Assembly (NCBI GenBank): GCA_017640445.1
Contig: JAEPQQ010000004.1
Span: 49,276-111,003, forward strand
DNA length: 61,728 nt
Direction of reading: 5' to 3'
Origin: Bacteroidia bacterium
GTDB lineage: Bacteria > Bacteroidota > Bacteroidia > NS11-12g > UBA9320
Below are positions 33,257 to 42,465 of the stretch, piece after piece. The notes under the pieces are model-generated. The model had not been told where the DNA came from. It saw only the letters and a program-made list of their open reading frames with translations, and searched no databases. Made by a program: the position numbers and the translations under genes. The first letter of the stretch is position 1, and the number at the start of each line of letters is the position of its first letter.

Positions 33257-34039
33257 ATGAGGAGAATGAAAAGAAGACTCGGGATGTGGCTGGCCGTATG
33301 TTTTGGCTTGCTTGGTACTACGCCTGGCGCTGAGGCACAAACAAAATCTGTATTCGCTAAGAAGCAAGGTTATTTGTTTGATATTCAGTACAACATTCAA
33401 ACACCTAAAGGCGATTTGGAAGATCGTTTTGGATGGAACTCAGCAATCGGCATTGGTGCCCGTTATAAGTTTGAGTCTGGCTGGACGTTCGGAACCCAGT
33501 ATCAATGGATGTTTGGAAACCAGGTGAAGGAACTGAACATGTTCGACTCTATATTGGGTCCAAGTGGTGAGATTATTGACAAGGATGGACTGTTCTCGGT
33601 TATCCGACTGAACCAAAGAGGCCATACCTTAACCGCCAATGGTGGAAAATTGTTTCCACTGTTGAAACGCAACAAAAACTCAGGTATATATGTGGAGGCC
33701 GGAGTGGGTTTTATGCTTCATAGAATCGACATCTTTGCTTCTACGCTTTCAGTGCCTCAGGTTACCGGCGATTATGAGAAAGGGTACGACCGACTAACAG
33801 GTGGTCTGGCTTTTAATCAATTTATTGGTTACCAACACCTTGACCCAAAGAAACGTGTAAACGTTCAGGTAGGTTTCAGCTTTCAGCAGGCATTCACAAA
33901 AAGCCTGCGTACCGTCGATTTTGACACGCGAACCTACAACGATGCAAAGCGAACCGACTTATTAAATGGCTTCCGAATTGGTATTATGGTGCCTGTGTAT
34001 ACCAAAAAGCTTGATGAGGAGGAATTCTTTATTGATTGA
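33257..34039 (+). CDS. Predicted outer-membrane barrel protein upstream of Kdo transferase
   Basis: 260 residues from ATG 33257 (signal peptide ending AEAQ; ATG 33266 is also possible). Strand-rich mature part (GYLFDIQYNIQTPKGDLEDRF, WTFGTQYQWMFG, IYVEAGVGFMLHRID, NVQVGFSFQQAF). Resembles uncharacterised Bacteroidota barrel proteins usually encoded just before waaA. Its stop overlaps the waaA start codon, so the two are translationally coupled, which hints at a role in outer-membrane biogenesis. Confidence 0.7.
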   Translation: MRRMKRRLGMWLAVCFGLLGTTPGAEAQTKSVFAKKQGYLFDIQYNIQTPKGDLEDRFGWNSAIGIGARYKFESGWTFGTQYQWMFGNQVKELNMFDSILGPSGEIIDKDGLFSVIRLNQRGHTLTANGGKLFPLLKRNKNSGIYVEAGVGFMLHRIDIFASTLSVPQVTGDYEKGYDRLTGGLAFNQFIGYQHLDPKKRVNVQVGFSFQQAFTKSLRTVDFDTRTYNDAKRTDLLNGFRIGIMVPVYTKKLDEEEFFID

Positions 34040-35268
34040 TGCCACTCATTTATAATGTATTTGCCAACATATCGGTATTGGTCCTGCGCGTTCTCGCACT
34101 CTTCAATAGTAAGTTAAAACGAGCCATTGAGGTTCGAAAAGACTGGGATCAACAACTTCAAAACTGGCAGAAAAGCAGAACTTCAAACAAACCTGTATTA
34201 TGCCTTCATTGTGCCTCCCTGGGTGAATACGAAATGATTGTGCCGTTGATCTCAAGGGCCGATATTCAAGAGAAATACGATGTTGTTTTAAGCTTCTTTT
34301 CCCCGTCGGGTTATGAAAACCTTAAGGTAGAGAGCCACGTATCAGGTAAGTTCTACCTGCCATTTGATACGGCCCGCAATGCAAAAAACTTCGTTGAGCT
34401 TTTAAAACCATCCGTATTTGTCTTTGTGAAATACGAGCTCTGGCACAACCTGATTGGGGCCTTGCAACAACAAAATGTAAAGCTTCTGTTGGTGAACGCG
34501 TTGATTCGGGAAAGGCAATTCCTAACATCTTTGGCAGGTAAGTCACTTTTAAAAAAGCTTCAAAAATTTGACTCCATTTTTGTGCAAAACTCTGAGTCGT
34601 ACAATCGATTAAGTGAACTTGGTTTTGCCAATGTTGAGGTGATCAACGATTTGCGGTACGACCGAGTTGCCCAGATTAAGACAAGAGCCATTAATATTCC
34701 TCAGGTAGAAAGCTTTAAAGGCGATGACCTAACCCTCATAGCGGGAAGTTCATGGCCTGAGGAAGAGTCGATTCTAGCCGATTTCCTTGCCTCAACCGAT
34801 CAAAAGGTAAAGCTTATAGTCGCTCCTCATGATGTAGGAGAGGATCATGTAAAGGAGATAGAGAGCAAGTTCAAATCGTTCAGGGTTCAACGGTATACCG
34901 AGTATGATGAGGCACTTCCTTCCGATGTATTAATCATTAACACCATTGGGCTGTTATCGTCTGTTTATCGATACGGTGACCTGGCCTTTATTGGTGGTGC
35001 ATTCAACAAAGGGTTGCATAACGTTTTAGAAGCAGTGAGTTTCGGGCTTCCGGTGATAACAGGGCCTAAAACCAGTAAGTTCCCCGAGGTAAGCTTATTG
35101 ATTGAAGAAGGCATTCTGATCAAGGTGTCTGACTCGAACGACTTTATGCAGGTTGCTGAACGAATGCTTGGAGAACCTCGTGACCTGTTGCACGTAGCTC
35201 AGCTAGCCGAGAAATGGTTGGATACCCACACAGGAGGCACCGATGTTATTGCCCGCCAGCTGGTCTAA
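34039..35268 (+). CDS. waaA: 3-deoxy-D-manno-octulosonic acid (Kdo) transferase
   Basis: 409 residues from ATG 34039. WaaA attaches Kdo to lipid A at the inner membrane. An N-terminal membrane anchor is followed by the catalytic SLGEYE (Glu63 is the general base in the family), and the GT-B second domain has IAGSSWPEEE, VAPHD, FIGGAFNKGLHNVLEA (CMP-Kdo binding) and GPKTSKFPEV. Complete and typical in length. Confidence 0.93.
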   Translation: MPLIYNVFANISVLVLRVLALFNSKLKRAIEVRKDWDQQLQNWQKSRTSNKPVLCLHCASLGEYEMIVPLISRADIQEKYDVVLSFFSPSGYENLKVESHVSGKFYLPFDTARNAKNFVELLKPSVFVFVKYELWHNLIGALQQQNVKLLLVNALIRERQFLTSLAGKSLLKKLQKFDSIFVQNSESYNRLSELGFANVEVINDLRYDRVAQIKTRAINIPQVESFKGDDLTLIAGSSWPEEESILADFLASTDQKVKLIVAPHDVGEDHVKEIESKFKSFRVQRYTEYDEALPSDVLIINTIGLLSSVYRYGDLAFIGGAFNKGLHNVLEAVSFGLPVITGPKTSKFPEVSLLIEEGILIKVSDSNDFMQVAERMLGEPRDLLHVAQLAEKWLDTHTGGTDVIARQLV

Positions 35269-35271
35269 ACA

Positions 35272-35808
35272 TCACCATGCCCAACTGGTATGATTTCTTA
35301 ATGGAATATGGTGTTTTTTGAAATAGTCCAAAAAGCCGCTCGTGTTGTCAAGTGCTCTTTTCGGAACGATAATAGATCCAGGAGTGGAAAGCAGAAGCAG
35401 ATAGTGCTCCGGTAGTTCAACAAGCTCATCAAACGAAGTAACCTCCAACTGGTGATCACTGGTTTGATCCATAACCTCCAACTGACTCTCTTTAAACGTA
35501 ATCGTTGTCCATTTGTCGGGAATATTTCTTTGTTGGGTAGCAATGTGTAGCTTGTAATGGGCGGCGTAACGTCGTTTGTAGAACCATGGGAAAATGAGGA
35601 ACCAGATCAGACCAACCCCAGAGAACCAGATCAGGCCAGCAAGACGGTCGTCATGAAAGTAAAGGAAACAACCAATTAGTAAGTGAATCAACGGTGCCAT
35701 ATATCTTCCCTTGCGAAACGCCTTTTTGAACCTGGGAGATTTAGAGGCTACGTAAAGGCGCTGCACCAGAAGATCATCTTCCGTGAGATTGTAATGAAGC
35801 TCCGTCAT
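35272..35808 (-). CDS. YcxB-like membrane protein
   Basis: 178 residues. Two membrane segments around residues 40-75 (LIHLLIGCFLYF and LIWFSGVGLIWFLIFPWFY) are followed by a cytosolic beta-rich domain (WTTITFKESQLEVMD.., LLLLSTPGSIIVPKRAL) characteristic of YcxB-type proteins. Function unknown in the family. Confidence 0.7.
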   Translation of the reverse strand: MTELHYNLTEDDLLVQRLYVASKSPRFKKAFRKGRYMAPLIHLLIGCFLYFHDDRLAGLIWFSGVGLIWFLIFPWFYKRRYAAHYKLHIATQQRNIPDKWTTITFKESQLEVMDQTSDHQLEVTSFDELVELPEHYLLLLSTPGSIIVPKRALDNTSGFLDYFKKHHIPLRNHTSWAW

Positions 35809-35817
35809 ATATTCAGA

Positions 35818-38800
35818 TCAGTAACCGTAGTAATCGTTTCTGCGATTTTTACGTTTTACACGATTGCGGTCTGAATATAATATATCTTCAACAATGTCTT
35901 CCATTTCCTCATCGAGCTCCTCCTCATCGAGGTAGTCGTTACCCGTATCCTTTACATCGGTACTTTGCGGTATTTCCGTTGAATCCAGCGGGAGAATTCC
36001 GACATAATCATAGTTCCACTCCGTGTCATCATACTTGTCCTTCTTTTTGAATATGTACACATAACCCTTGCCATCCTTGTTTTCCGCATCAATTCGTTTA
36101 ATGAGTTGAACACTGTCTTCATCTTTTAAGGTGGTGTACCGATACAACAAAGAGCGGGCAACGTTTTCCTGCTCCAGGCACGAGTCAGGAATAAGGTCGG
36201 TCTGGTTCATTTCCTTAAGCGACGAGTACATCCGTATCAGGTACTTTTCCTTATTTCCAAAATATGCCCAGATACTGTCTTCAACCGGCATACCAACCTT
36301 TTGAAGCTGTAGGCTGGTCATCAGTAAATCGGCATCCGAGTTCAGACGTTTGGTACGCAGAAAATAGTCCTGGACATCGTTCTTTTTGCGGAACGGTATT
36401 AGCAAGGTATTGTAGGCTTCAAGGCTCTGTGAATGACTGCTTCCATAACCACTATACGAGTACCGCGAATATCCATACCCTTCTTCTTCCTTGTGCGATT
36501 CGGCCATGATTCGCTTGAGTCCATCCTTTGCCTCACGAACGAGGTCTTTTCGATAACTCTTGTATCGCTTGGGTTTCAGAACACCGCTGTCTAACATTTC
36601 CGCCATAAGAACATAAACCCCGGTTTTGTATTCCGGGTAACGGGTAAACTTTAGAAGGAATGGAAACAGATCTTTATAGATTTCCAAACTGTCGGACATC
36701 GATTCGGTTAGTTCCGAAATAGCAGATTGGCTCACCAATGGTGTTTCGTAATCCAGCATTTCCCGAATCATTTTTGTTGCAGGCTTACTCTGTTGATTTA
36801 CCAGGGCCTGCAATACCGCCATTTGCATCTGAGCAGTATCAATGCTTCGTTTGTAAACCTCTTCCAAATACGGTAAGATGTCGCGATGTTTTATTCTGCC
36901 TAATTCGCTAATAAGATAAGCCCGTTCGCTAATGCCAAACTCCTTGTGTTTAAACGTCTCCACGGTTTGGATCAACTGATTTACATGCTTTTTATTGAAG
37001 CTTAGTTCATGTACCGATTTGAGCGCATAGTCCTTAGCCAAACTGTCATTGCCATGCAAGTCGGAAAAGAATAAATCTCCCTTATTCTGGTTAAAGGGCA
37101 GACCAATCACCGTGTCGGCTTGCGGAGTAAACGTCTCAAAAAACGTTTTTCCAAACGAGCTTTCTTTGTCCTTTTCGGTGAGGTATTTCATGGTGTACAG
37201 CACACCACCGTGGATTTTATACCGTACATGAATCGATCGCAAACTGTTCGTATCTGATAGTACCAGGTCGTAAACCGTCGAATCAGAACTGTACGATTCA
37301 CTGTCTACGTGAAGCCCCCTCCATTCGTAGTGATGGCGTTCGCTGTTCCAAAGTGAATCGTAACTAGGACTATAATAGTAGCGCGAGAGTTGATTGAAAA
37401 ACAGATATACCTCATCGTCGCTCATCATATCCCCATAATAGATGTATTGGGAGTTTCCATCGTAGTTACGGTCCTTGTCTTTGTTACGGATCCGTTCTGA
37501 AATCTCACGGATGTTAAACGCGCTGTAACCCGCTCGCTTGGTAGTGCTTTTAACGGTATAGAAGAACGACGTATCCTTAACAATACTGTATTCGCGAATG
37601 GGTTTTACCTTGGTAATTTCAAAGGAATTAAAGAAGGCATCTGGCCAGGTACTGTCCGACGTTTTTGCCAACAACTGATAATAACGTGGCCCGTCAATCA
37701 TGTACAAAGTGTGCGTAAACTTCATAGAGTCGCGCGAACTGGTTTTCAGCGCTGTTAACCCCTTGAATTTTACAAACGCACGAGATATTTCCTTGTGCTT
37801 TAGTTCATCCTGAAACTGGGTGGATATATACGCTAACTCGAAGCTGTCTTCTTCAATGTAACTATGGTCGTGGTAAGACGCCCGTTTCACCGAGTAAAAG
37901 TCATCTCCATCAAGGGCAGATATATCAACGGTATTGCCAAACAGGTGTTTCATCCCCGTGTTTTTCTCGTCGGTAATGGGTGTACCTGGCAGGTCAATAC
38001 TAAATCCATAAGGCGACGTGTGTTTTTTCCAACCCTTTGTTTCTCCTTTTACTTGAAAAGAGGCAAAGATTTCCTCGAGATAGTTATTGTCTTTTACGTA
38101 GTCGAGCGTACCTCCAACCTTAAACACAATAAGTTCAATGGGGGTAGACAGGATGATGTAGCGCTGGTAGTCGCTCTTTTTGGTACGGTTGATAATGTCA
38201 AAACCTGGATAACCGTTTCGGACAATCTCCTTTTGCTCTATAATCTTGCCTGGTATGTTTTCATACAACAGACTGTCGATCCGCTTGATAATATAGTCCT
38301 GGCTTTGGTTACGCATTGCGGCATGATGGCGCAAACGAATGAGCGAATAATTCGTTCCGTTCGACATGTCTGGATAGAAATACATCTTGTAATACAGATT
38401 GGCGGGCATTTCGAACAACTTACCAGGAAGGTCAACCTGAATCCATCCATCTGATGTGGTATAGGTTTCTAATTTTTGTTTCACATAGGTCTTCTCCAGA
38501 GTATCGCGATAGGCCTTGCTCAAATCCCCGATCTTACGCGTAACCGGTCGTACGGTGTAACCCTTGTCACGCATCATCTCAATAACGCCTTTCTCACCGG
38601 CGAGGTGAGCAGCTCCAATACCAGAAAACAGGGAATTGCCGGTCTGGATGATGGAGTCCATACGGTCGGCCATAATTTGGTTGCGTTCGTGCAACATGTA
38701 TCGCTGATGGTTTTTGCTTGGGTTTGAAATACGCTGAAGGGAGTCAACCATATCAAGGTCGGCACGTCTGTAGGCATCTTCCAGCATTTCCTGCGGGCTT

Positions 38801-39447
38801 TTTCCTGAGTTGATAATTTTCCGGTAATCCAGATTTTTAGGCCTGTCGTCTTCATCACCGTCAGGTATTTCCGATTTTTGAACTAACCGCTGCGACTCCA
38901 GAAAATCCTCCAAACCGAGTATTTGTTTGTTTAACTTTTTTCCCGCCTGGTGAATGTACATGTCCAGGTAAGTCTCTTCCTCATAATCAGCGGCATATGT
39001 TGATTTTCGATACAACATACCGTTCATAATACGGTTGTTGAAGTTCAGGCTTATCTTATAGACCTGCTTCTCAATATCTTCGAACTTAAATGCGTCGCGG
39101 TAGAAGTCGCGGTAGTATTGCGCCGATCGATACAAACCACCTGTTTCTTCCATGTATTCTTGCCCAAACATCTCCGATAACCACGTGGTTGCATCGCTTT
39201 CCAATGCAACGAAATCACAGCTTTCCAAAGCCATAAAGAAGCTGTCGCCCAGATGAAAAGCGAGTTTGCTTGATACGTGCATGGTACCATATAGGTAACT
39301 GGGTTTGCTCGTTTCGTTTCCGGTGATCTCCCAGAGAAGTGAAGGGTAGTTTTTCTTTTGGTTTTGGGCAAGGCCTGTTAAACTCAAACAGGTCAATACC
39401 ATAATGAGTAGGCTAAGTTTGGTTTTAAACGTGGTTCGGGTTGTCAT
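35818..39447 (-). CDS. Giant exported TraB/GumN-family protein
   Basis: 1209 residues from ATG 39447 (MTTRTTFK; signal peptide ending LTGLAQ). Residues ~30-310 are a TraB/GumN (Tiki-like metalloprotease) domain: YLYGTMHVSS, an acidic motif LESDATTWL, and a C-terminal FSGIGAAHLAGEKGVI. The remaining ~900 residues are unusual. They contain repeated beta-rich blocks (GWIQVDLPGKLFEMP, GWKKHTSPYGFSIDLPGTP), a helical HEAT-like segment near residues 830-960, and an acidic C-terminus. Ordinary family members have ~300 residues. Function unknown; a surface or periplasmic protease-like scaffold is possible. Confidence 0.8.
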   Translation of the reverse strand: MTTRTTFKTKLSLLIMVLTCLSLTGLAQNQKKNYPSLLWEITGNETSKPSYLYGTMHVSSKLAFHLGDSFFMALESCDFVALESDATTWLSEMFGQEYMEETGGLYRSAQYYRDFYRDAFKFEDIEKQVYKISLNFNNRIMNGMLYRKSTYAADYEEETYLDMYIHQAGKKLNKQILGLEDFLESQRLVQKSEIPDGDEDDRPKNLDYRKIINSGKSPQEMLEDAYRRADLDMVDSLQRISNPSKNHQRYMLHERNQIMADRMDSIIQTGNSLFSGIGAAHLAGEKGVIEMMRDKGYTVRPVTRKIGDLSKAYRDTLEKTYVKQKLETYTTSDGWIQVDLPGKLFEMPANLYYKMYFYPDMSNGTNYSLIRLRHHAAMRNQSQDYIIKRIDSLLYENIPGKIIEQKEIVRNGYPGFDIINRTKKSDYQRYIILSTPIELIVFKVGGTLDYVKDNNYLEEIFASFQVKGETKGWKKHTSPYGFSIDLPGTPITDEKNTGMKHLFGNTVDISALDGDDFYSVKRASYHDHSYIEEDSFELAYISTQFQDELKHKEISRAFVKFKGLTALKTSSRDSMKFTHTLYMIDGPRYYQLLAKTSDSTWPDAFFNSFEITKVKPIREYSIVKDTSFFYTVKSTTKRAGYSAFNIREISERIRNKDKDRNYDGNSQYIYYGDMMSDDEVYLFFNQLSRYYYSPSYDSLWNSERHHYEWRGLHVDSESYSSDSTVYDLVLSDTNSLRSIHVRYKIHGGVLYTMKYLTEKDKESSFGKTFFETFTPQADTVIGLPFNQNKGDLFFSDLHGNDSLAKDYALKSVHELSFNKKHVNQLIQTVETFKHKEFGISERAYLISELGRIKHRDILPYLEEVYKRSIDTAQMQMAVLQALVNQQSKPATKMIREMLDYETPLVSQSAISELTESMSDSLEIYKDLFPFLLKFTRYPEYKTGVYVLMAEMLDSGVLKPKRYKSYRKDLVREAKDGLKRIMAESHKEEEGYGYSRYSYSGYGSSHSQSLEAYNTLLIPFRKKNDVQDYFLRTKRLNSDADLLMTSLQLQKVGMPVEDSIWAYFGNKEKYLIRMYSSLKEMNQTDLIPDSCLEQENVARSLLYRYTTLKDEDSVQLIKRIDAENKDGKGYVYIFKKKDKYDDTEWNYDYVGILPLDSTEIPQSTDVKDTGNDYLDEEELDEEMEDIVEDILYSDRNRVKRKNRRNDYYGY

Positions 39448-39539
39448 GAAATCTATAAGAGTCAGTAAATCAGGTTGCAAAATACAACGTTACGGCCGAC
39501 TTTGGTTCTCGTGCTATAACGAAAAACCACGACCGTTCA

Positions 39540-39992
39540 TTATTCAGGATCGATAGAATCCAGAAGAATTGTGACGGGGCCATCGTTCGTGAACCGAATT
39601 TGCATGTTGGCACCAAACACACCTTGCTGTGTATCGCAGTTGGAGGCAGTCCTTAAAGCGGTAGCGAAGTACTCATATAAGGGCTCTGCCTGTTCGGGTC
39701 GTGCTGCCCTGATATACGAAGGGCGGTTCCCCTTTTTAGTTGAAGCATGAAGCGTAAATTGAGAAACGACCAGTATGCCAAATTGTTTATCCTTAACCGA
39801 CTCATTCATCACACCATTGGTGTCGTCAAAGATTCGCATCCGGGCAATCTTACCAGCCAGCCAGTCGGCGTCCTGTTGCCCATCGGCCTCTTCAACACCA
39901 AGCAACACCAACAAACCTTGATCAATAGCCGAAACAACCTCGTCGTTAACCGTGATGGAGGCTTCTTTTACGCGTTGAACTACTGCCCTCAT
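39540..39992 (-). CDS. dtd: D-aminoacyl-tRNA deacylase
   Basis: 150 residues, standard length. Both active-site motifs are present: SQFTLHAST and the Gly-Pro motif NDGPVTI. Removes D-amino acids (and glycine from tRNA-Ala) mischarged on tRNA, a quality-control step. The next gene ends two bases upstream, so it is probably co-transcribed with the nitroreductase. Confidence 0.95.
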   Translation of the reverse strand: MRAVVQRVKEASITVNDEVVSAIDQGLLVLLGVEEADGQQDADWLAGKIARMRIFDDTNGVMNESVKDKQFGILVVSQFTLHASTKKGNRPSYIRAARPEQAEPLYEYFATALRTASNCDTQQGVFGANMQIRFTNDGPVTILLDSIDPE

Positions 39993-39993
39993 G

Positions 39994-40572
39994 TTATTCC
40001 GTTATCCAGGTTACCTTTTCCTTGATCGAACCTCGTTCTGCTTTGCTCTCTACGGCATCGGGCTTACGTTTCCCTAAATAATATAGGCCCAGGCATTCCT
40101 GGTTCTCTTCAAGCTCAAGAAAATCCGCAAAACCCGGTAAGTAAACCAGTGGTCCCGAACTCCAATATCCACCTAAGTCTTCCGTTGCCGTTACACTTAA
40201 CCAGAGGTTCTGAACAGCACTTGCAACGGAAGCCACTTCTTCCACTACTGGCAAGTTGGGCTTGCCACTTTTGTGTAAGATGATCACAATGGCGTGTGAA
40301 ACCTGCTCATGCCGAATGGAATATTTATCAAATTTGGCCTGACTGAATTGTTCTCCGGCCGTTTCTTTGTAAAGTGAGGCAAGGGCTGATAACAAACGTT
40401 TTAAACCACCTCCCGAGTATACTTTAAACCTCCAGGGCTCGGTTCGGTAATGTGTTGGCGCCCAGTTTGCGTTCTCCAGAAGACCCCAAACAACGTCGTC
40501 GTCTATTCGTTCTCCCGTAAGCTGACTGGTAAAAGTAGAACGACGGTTCTTAATGAGGTTGCTTATATCCAT
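39994..40572 (-). CDS. Nitroreductase-family flavoprotein
   Basis: 192 residues from ATG 40572 (MDISNLIKNRRSTF). Family motifs: RRS near the N-terminus, NWAPTHYRTEPWRF (FMN-binding), and YWSSGPLV and EENQECLGLYYLGK (flavin and dimer region). Typical FMN-dependent NAD(P)H oxidoreductase of the small NfnB/YdjA type. Substrate unknown. Confidence 0.88.
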   Translation of the reverse strand: MDISNLIKNRRSTFTSQLTGERIDDDVVWGLLENANWAPTHYRTEPWRFKVYSGGGLKRLLSALASLYKETAGEQFSQAKFDKYSIRHEQVSHAIVIILHKSGKPNLPVVEEVASVASAVQNLWLSVTATEDLGGYWSSGPLVYLPGFADFLELEENQECLGLYYLGKRKPDAVESKAERGSIKEKVTWITE

Positions 40573-40673
40573 ATCAAAAGGTTTTATAGGCAAAAGAAAA
40601 CAATTTTAACCTGGATTGAGTATCAATAATGAAGCTTTTAAATAATTTTGTCCAACGTAAAAAACAAGAAATT

Positions 40674-41273
40674 ATGGCATTTGAATTACCAGCACTAAAC
40701 TATGCGACCGACGCATTAGAACCCAACATTGACACACGTACAATGGAAATTCACCACGGAAAGCACCATGCAGGCTATGTTGCCAAGCTTAATGCAGCCG
40801 TAGAGGGAACCGATATGGAAGGTAAGTCACTGGAAGACTTGCTAAAGAATCACAGTGATAACGCAGCCGTTCGAAACAACGGAGGTGGACACTACAACCA
40901 CACCTTGTTTTGGAGCATTATGTCGCCAAACGGTGGAGGAACACCTACAGGAGACCTAGCTGCCGCTATTGACTCGGATTTAGGTGGATTTGATGCATTT
41001 AAGGATGCTTTTGCCAAGGCAGCCGCTACTCAATTTGGTTCTGGATGGGCCTGGTTGTGCGTTTGCGAAGGCAAACTTTGTGTTTGCAGCACACCAAATC
41101 AAGATAATCCGATAATGGGTGCCGGATGTCAAGGTACTCCAATTTTGGGTATTGATGTATGGGAACATGCATACTACTTAAACTACCAAAACCGTCGTCC
41201 TGATTACATTTCCGCTTTCTGGAATGTGGTTGATTGGGATGCTGTGGCCAAAAGATATGCCGAGGCCAAATAA
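40674..41273 (+). CDS. Fe/Mn superoxide dismutase
   Basis: 199 residues from ATG 40674 ([11 protein letters not shown], the conserved family start). Metal ligands: H27 (EIHHGKHH), the second His in HYNHTLFW, and Asp and His in [15 protein letters not shown]. Dismutates superoxide. Odd point: the strand usually reading WLVxxxGKLxIxST here carries two Cys pairs ([14 protein letters not shown]), with another Cys in GAGCQG. Followed by a strong terminator. Confidence 0.94.
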   Translation: MAFELPALNYATDALEPNIDTRTMEIHHGKHHAGYVAKLNAAVEGTDMEGKSLEDLLKNHSDNAAVRNNGGGHYNHTLFWSIMSPNGGGTPTGDLAAAIDSDLGGFDAFKDAFAKAAATQFGSGWAWLCVCEGKLCVCSTPNQDNPIMGAGCQGTPILGIDVWEHAYYLNYQNRRPDYISAFWNVVDWDAVAKRYAEAK

Positions 41274-41295
41274 GATCGTCGTTAACGAAAAATGG

Positions 41296-41324
41296 AAGCC
41301 CGGGTGTAAGCCTGGGCTTTTTTT
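41296..41324 (+). terminator. Intrinsic terminator of the superoxide dismutase gene
   Basis: Stem AAGCCCGGG / CCTGGGCTT with a short loop and seven T. Confidence 0.88.
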
Positions 41325-41347
41325 ATGCATTGGGCTAGATGAGTAGG

Positions 41348-41737
41348 TTAACTGGACTTTTCCCACTCAACGAATTTGTCAAGTTCGTCTTTGATGTTTT
41401 TGAGAACAAAGCCAATAACCGTAGCGTCGTCAATAAAACCAAGGTTGAGTATAAAATCAGGGATTACGTCGAACGGATTTACGAAATAGAGTATGGCCGC
41501 TACCGCATAGAGAACGGTTGTGCCGGCTACGTCTTTATAGTCGCCCGTGGCGTATGCCCTGATAAAGCGAATGAGTCGTTGCAAATCCTCCCAAAAACCA
41601 CTTAAGGCTTTCATTTGAGCCTTCGACTTCTCAACGGCTTTGTCTAAAAGATCTTTGAGCTTCTTACCGTTTTGTAGAAGGCTTTCAGCCTGCTTTTTGG
41701 CTTTAGCAAAGCCTTTGGGTTGATTGTTGTCGGTCAT
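41348..41737 (-). CDS. DUF1232 (YkvA-like) membrane protein
   Basis: 129 residues from ATG 41737. The DUF1232 core is clear: YAVAAILYFVNPFDVIPDFILNLGFIDDATVIGFV, a membrane-associated helix pair with the VNPFDVIPD turn. The N-terminus is a basic helical stretch. Function of the family is not established. Confidence 0.85.
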   Translation of the reverse strand: MTDNNQPKGFAKAKKQAESLLQNGKKLKDLLDKAVEKSKAQMKALSGFWEDLQRLIRFIRAYATGDYKDVAGTTVLYAVAAILYFVNPFDVIPDFILNLGFIDDATVIGFVLKNIKDELDKFVEWEKSS

Positions 41738-41817
41738 ATTCAACACCAAAGGACTCTATTTTTAGGCAAATTACCAACCGTAAACCCTCGATCCTCGTCA
41801 TAGGAGAAAAACCACTC

Positions 41818-42462
41818 ATGAAAAATCAAGTACTTTGGATTTTACTCCTTTTCTGCGCCCAGTCAACCAAAACATTTGCCCAGAAGAAAACGATTCTCTC
41901 CTGTCCCTGGGTGGCAGAAGAAACATACTTTTTCGCAAAAGATGGCCGGAACATGGATGTGAGCGACACACTGGTGTTAACACCCTGGAGCAAATGGTGG
42001 CGTCCTTGCTGCTTGATGCTCTGTTCAGCATCGGGAAACACACTTCTCGCCGATGTTGGCCTCTATTACAACAAGCAGAGTCGTTCAACAACGGTAAAAG
42101 GAGGCCTTGGTGGGTATTGGGCGAAAACCAATACCATTTTGACCCTCGACTACCACTGGACACCTCAAACGAAATCGAAACAGATCGGACTCAATGTGTT
42201 GAAGCAAACCGGGAGTGTCCGGATTATACAGCGTACAGCAACCGTCGACTTACTTCGTACAGGTTTCAACATAGGAATCTACAAACCGTCATCAACCCTG
42301 CCACCCACACCGTACCTCGAAGCAAAGCTTGGTATGATTACCCCGTTTGGCAGAGGGCACATCTATGCAGCCTACCGGGTAAACGCAAAGAACGGACCTG
42401 AGTACAATGGTTTAAGAGGATGGAGTTTTGGCATGACAACGTTGCTCACGTATGGGTACTGA
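41818..42462 (+). CDS. Exported protein of unknown function, barrel-like
   Basis: 214 residues with signal peptide (ending KTFAQ). The mature part is beta-rich with regular alternation (TTVKGGLGGYWAKTNTILTLDYHW, GFNIGIYKPS, GHIYAAYRVNAKN) and ends in GMTTLLTYGY, a strand typical of outer-membrane proteins. No family recognised. Confidence 0.6.
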   Translation: MKNQVLWILLLFCAQSTKTFAQKKTILSCPWVAEETYFFAKDGRNMDVSDTLVLTPWSKWWRPCCLMLCSASGNTLLADVGLYYNKQSRSTTVKGGLGGYWAKTNTILTLDYHWTPQTKSKQIGLNVLKQTGSVRIIQRTATVDLLRTGFNIGIYKPSSTLPPTPYLEAKLGMITPFGRGHIYAAYRVNAKNGPEYNGLRGWSFGMTTLLTYGY

Positions 42463-42465
42463 TCG

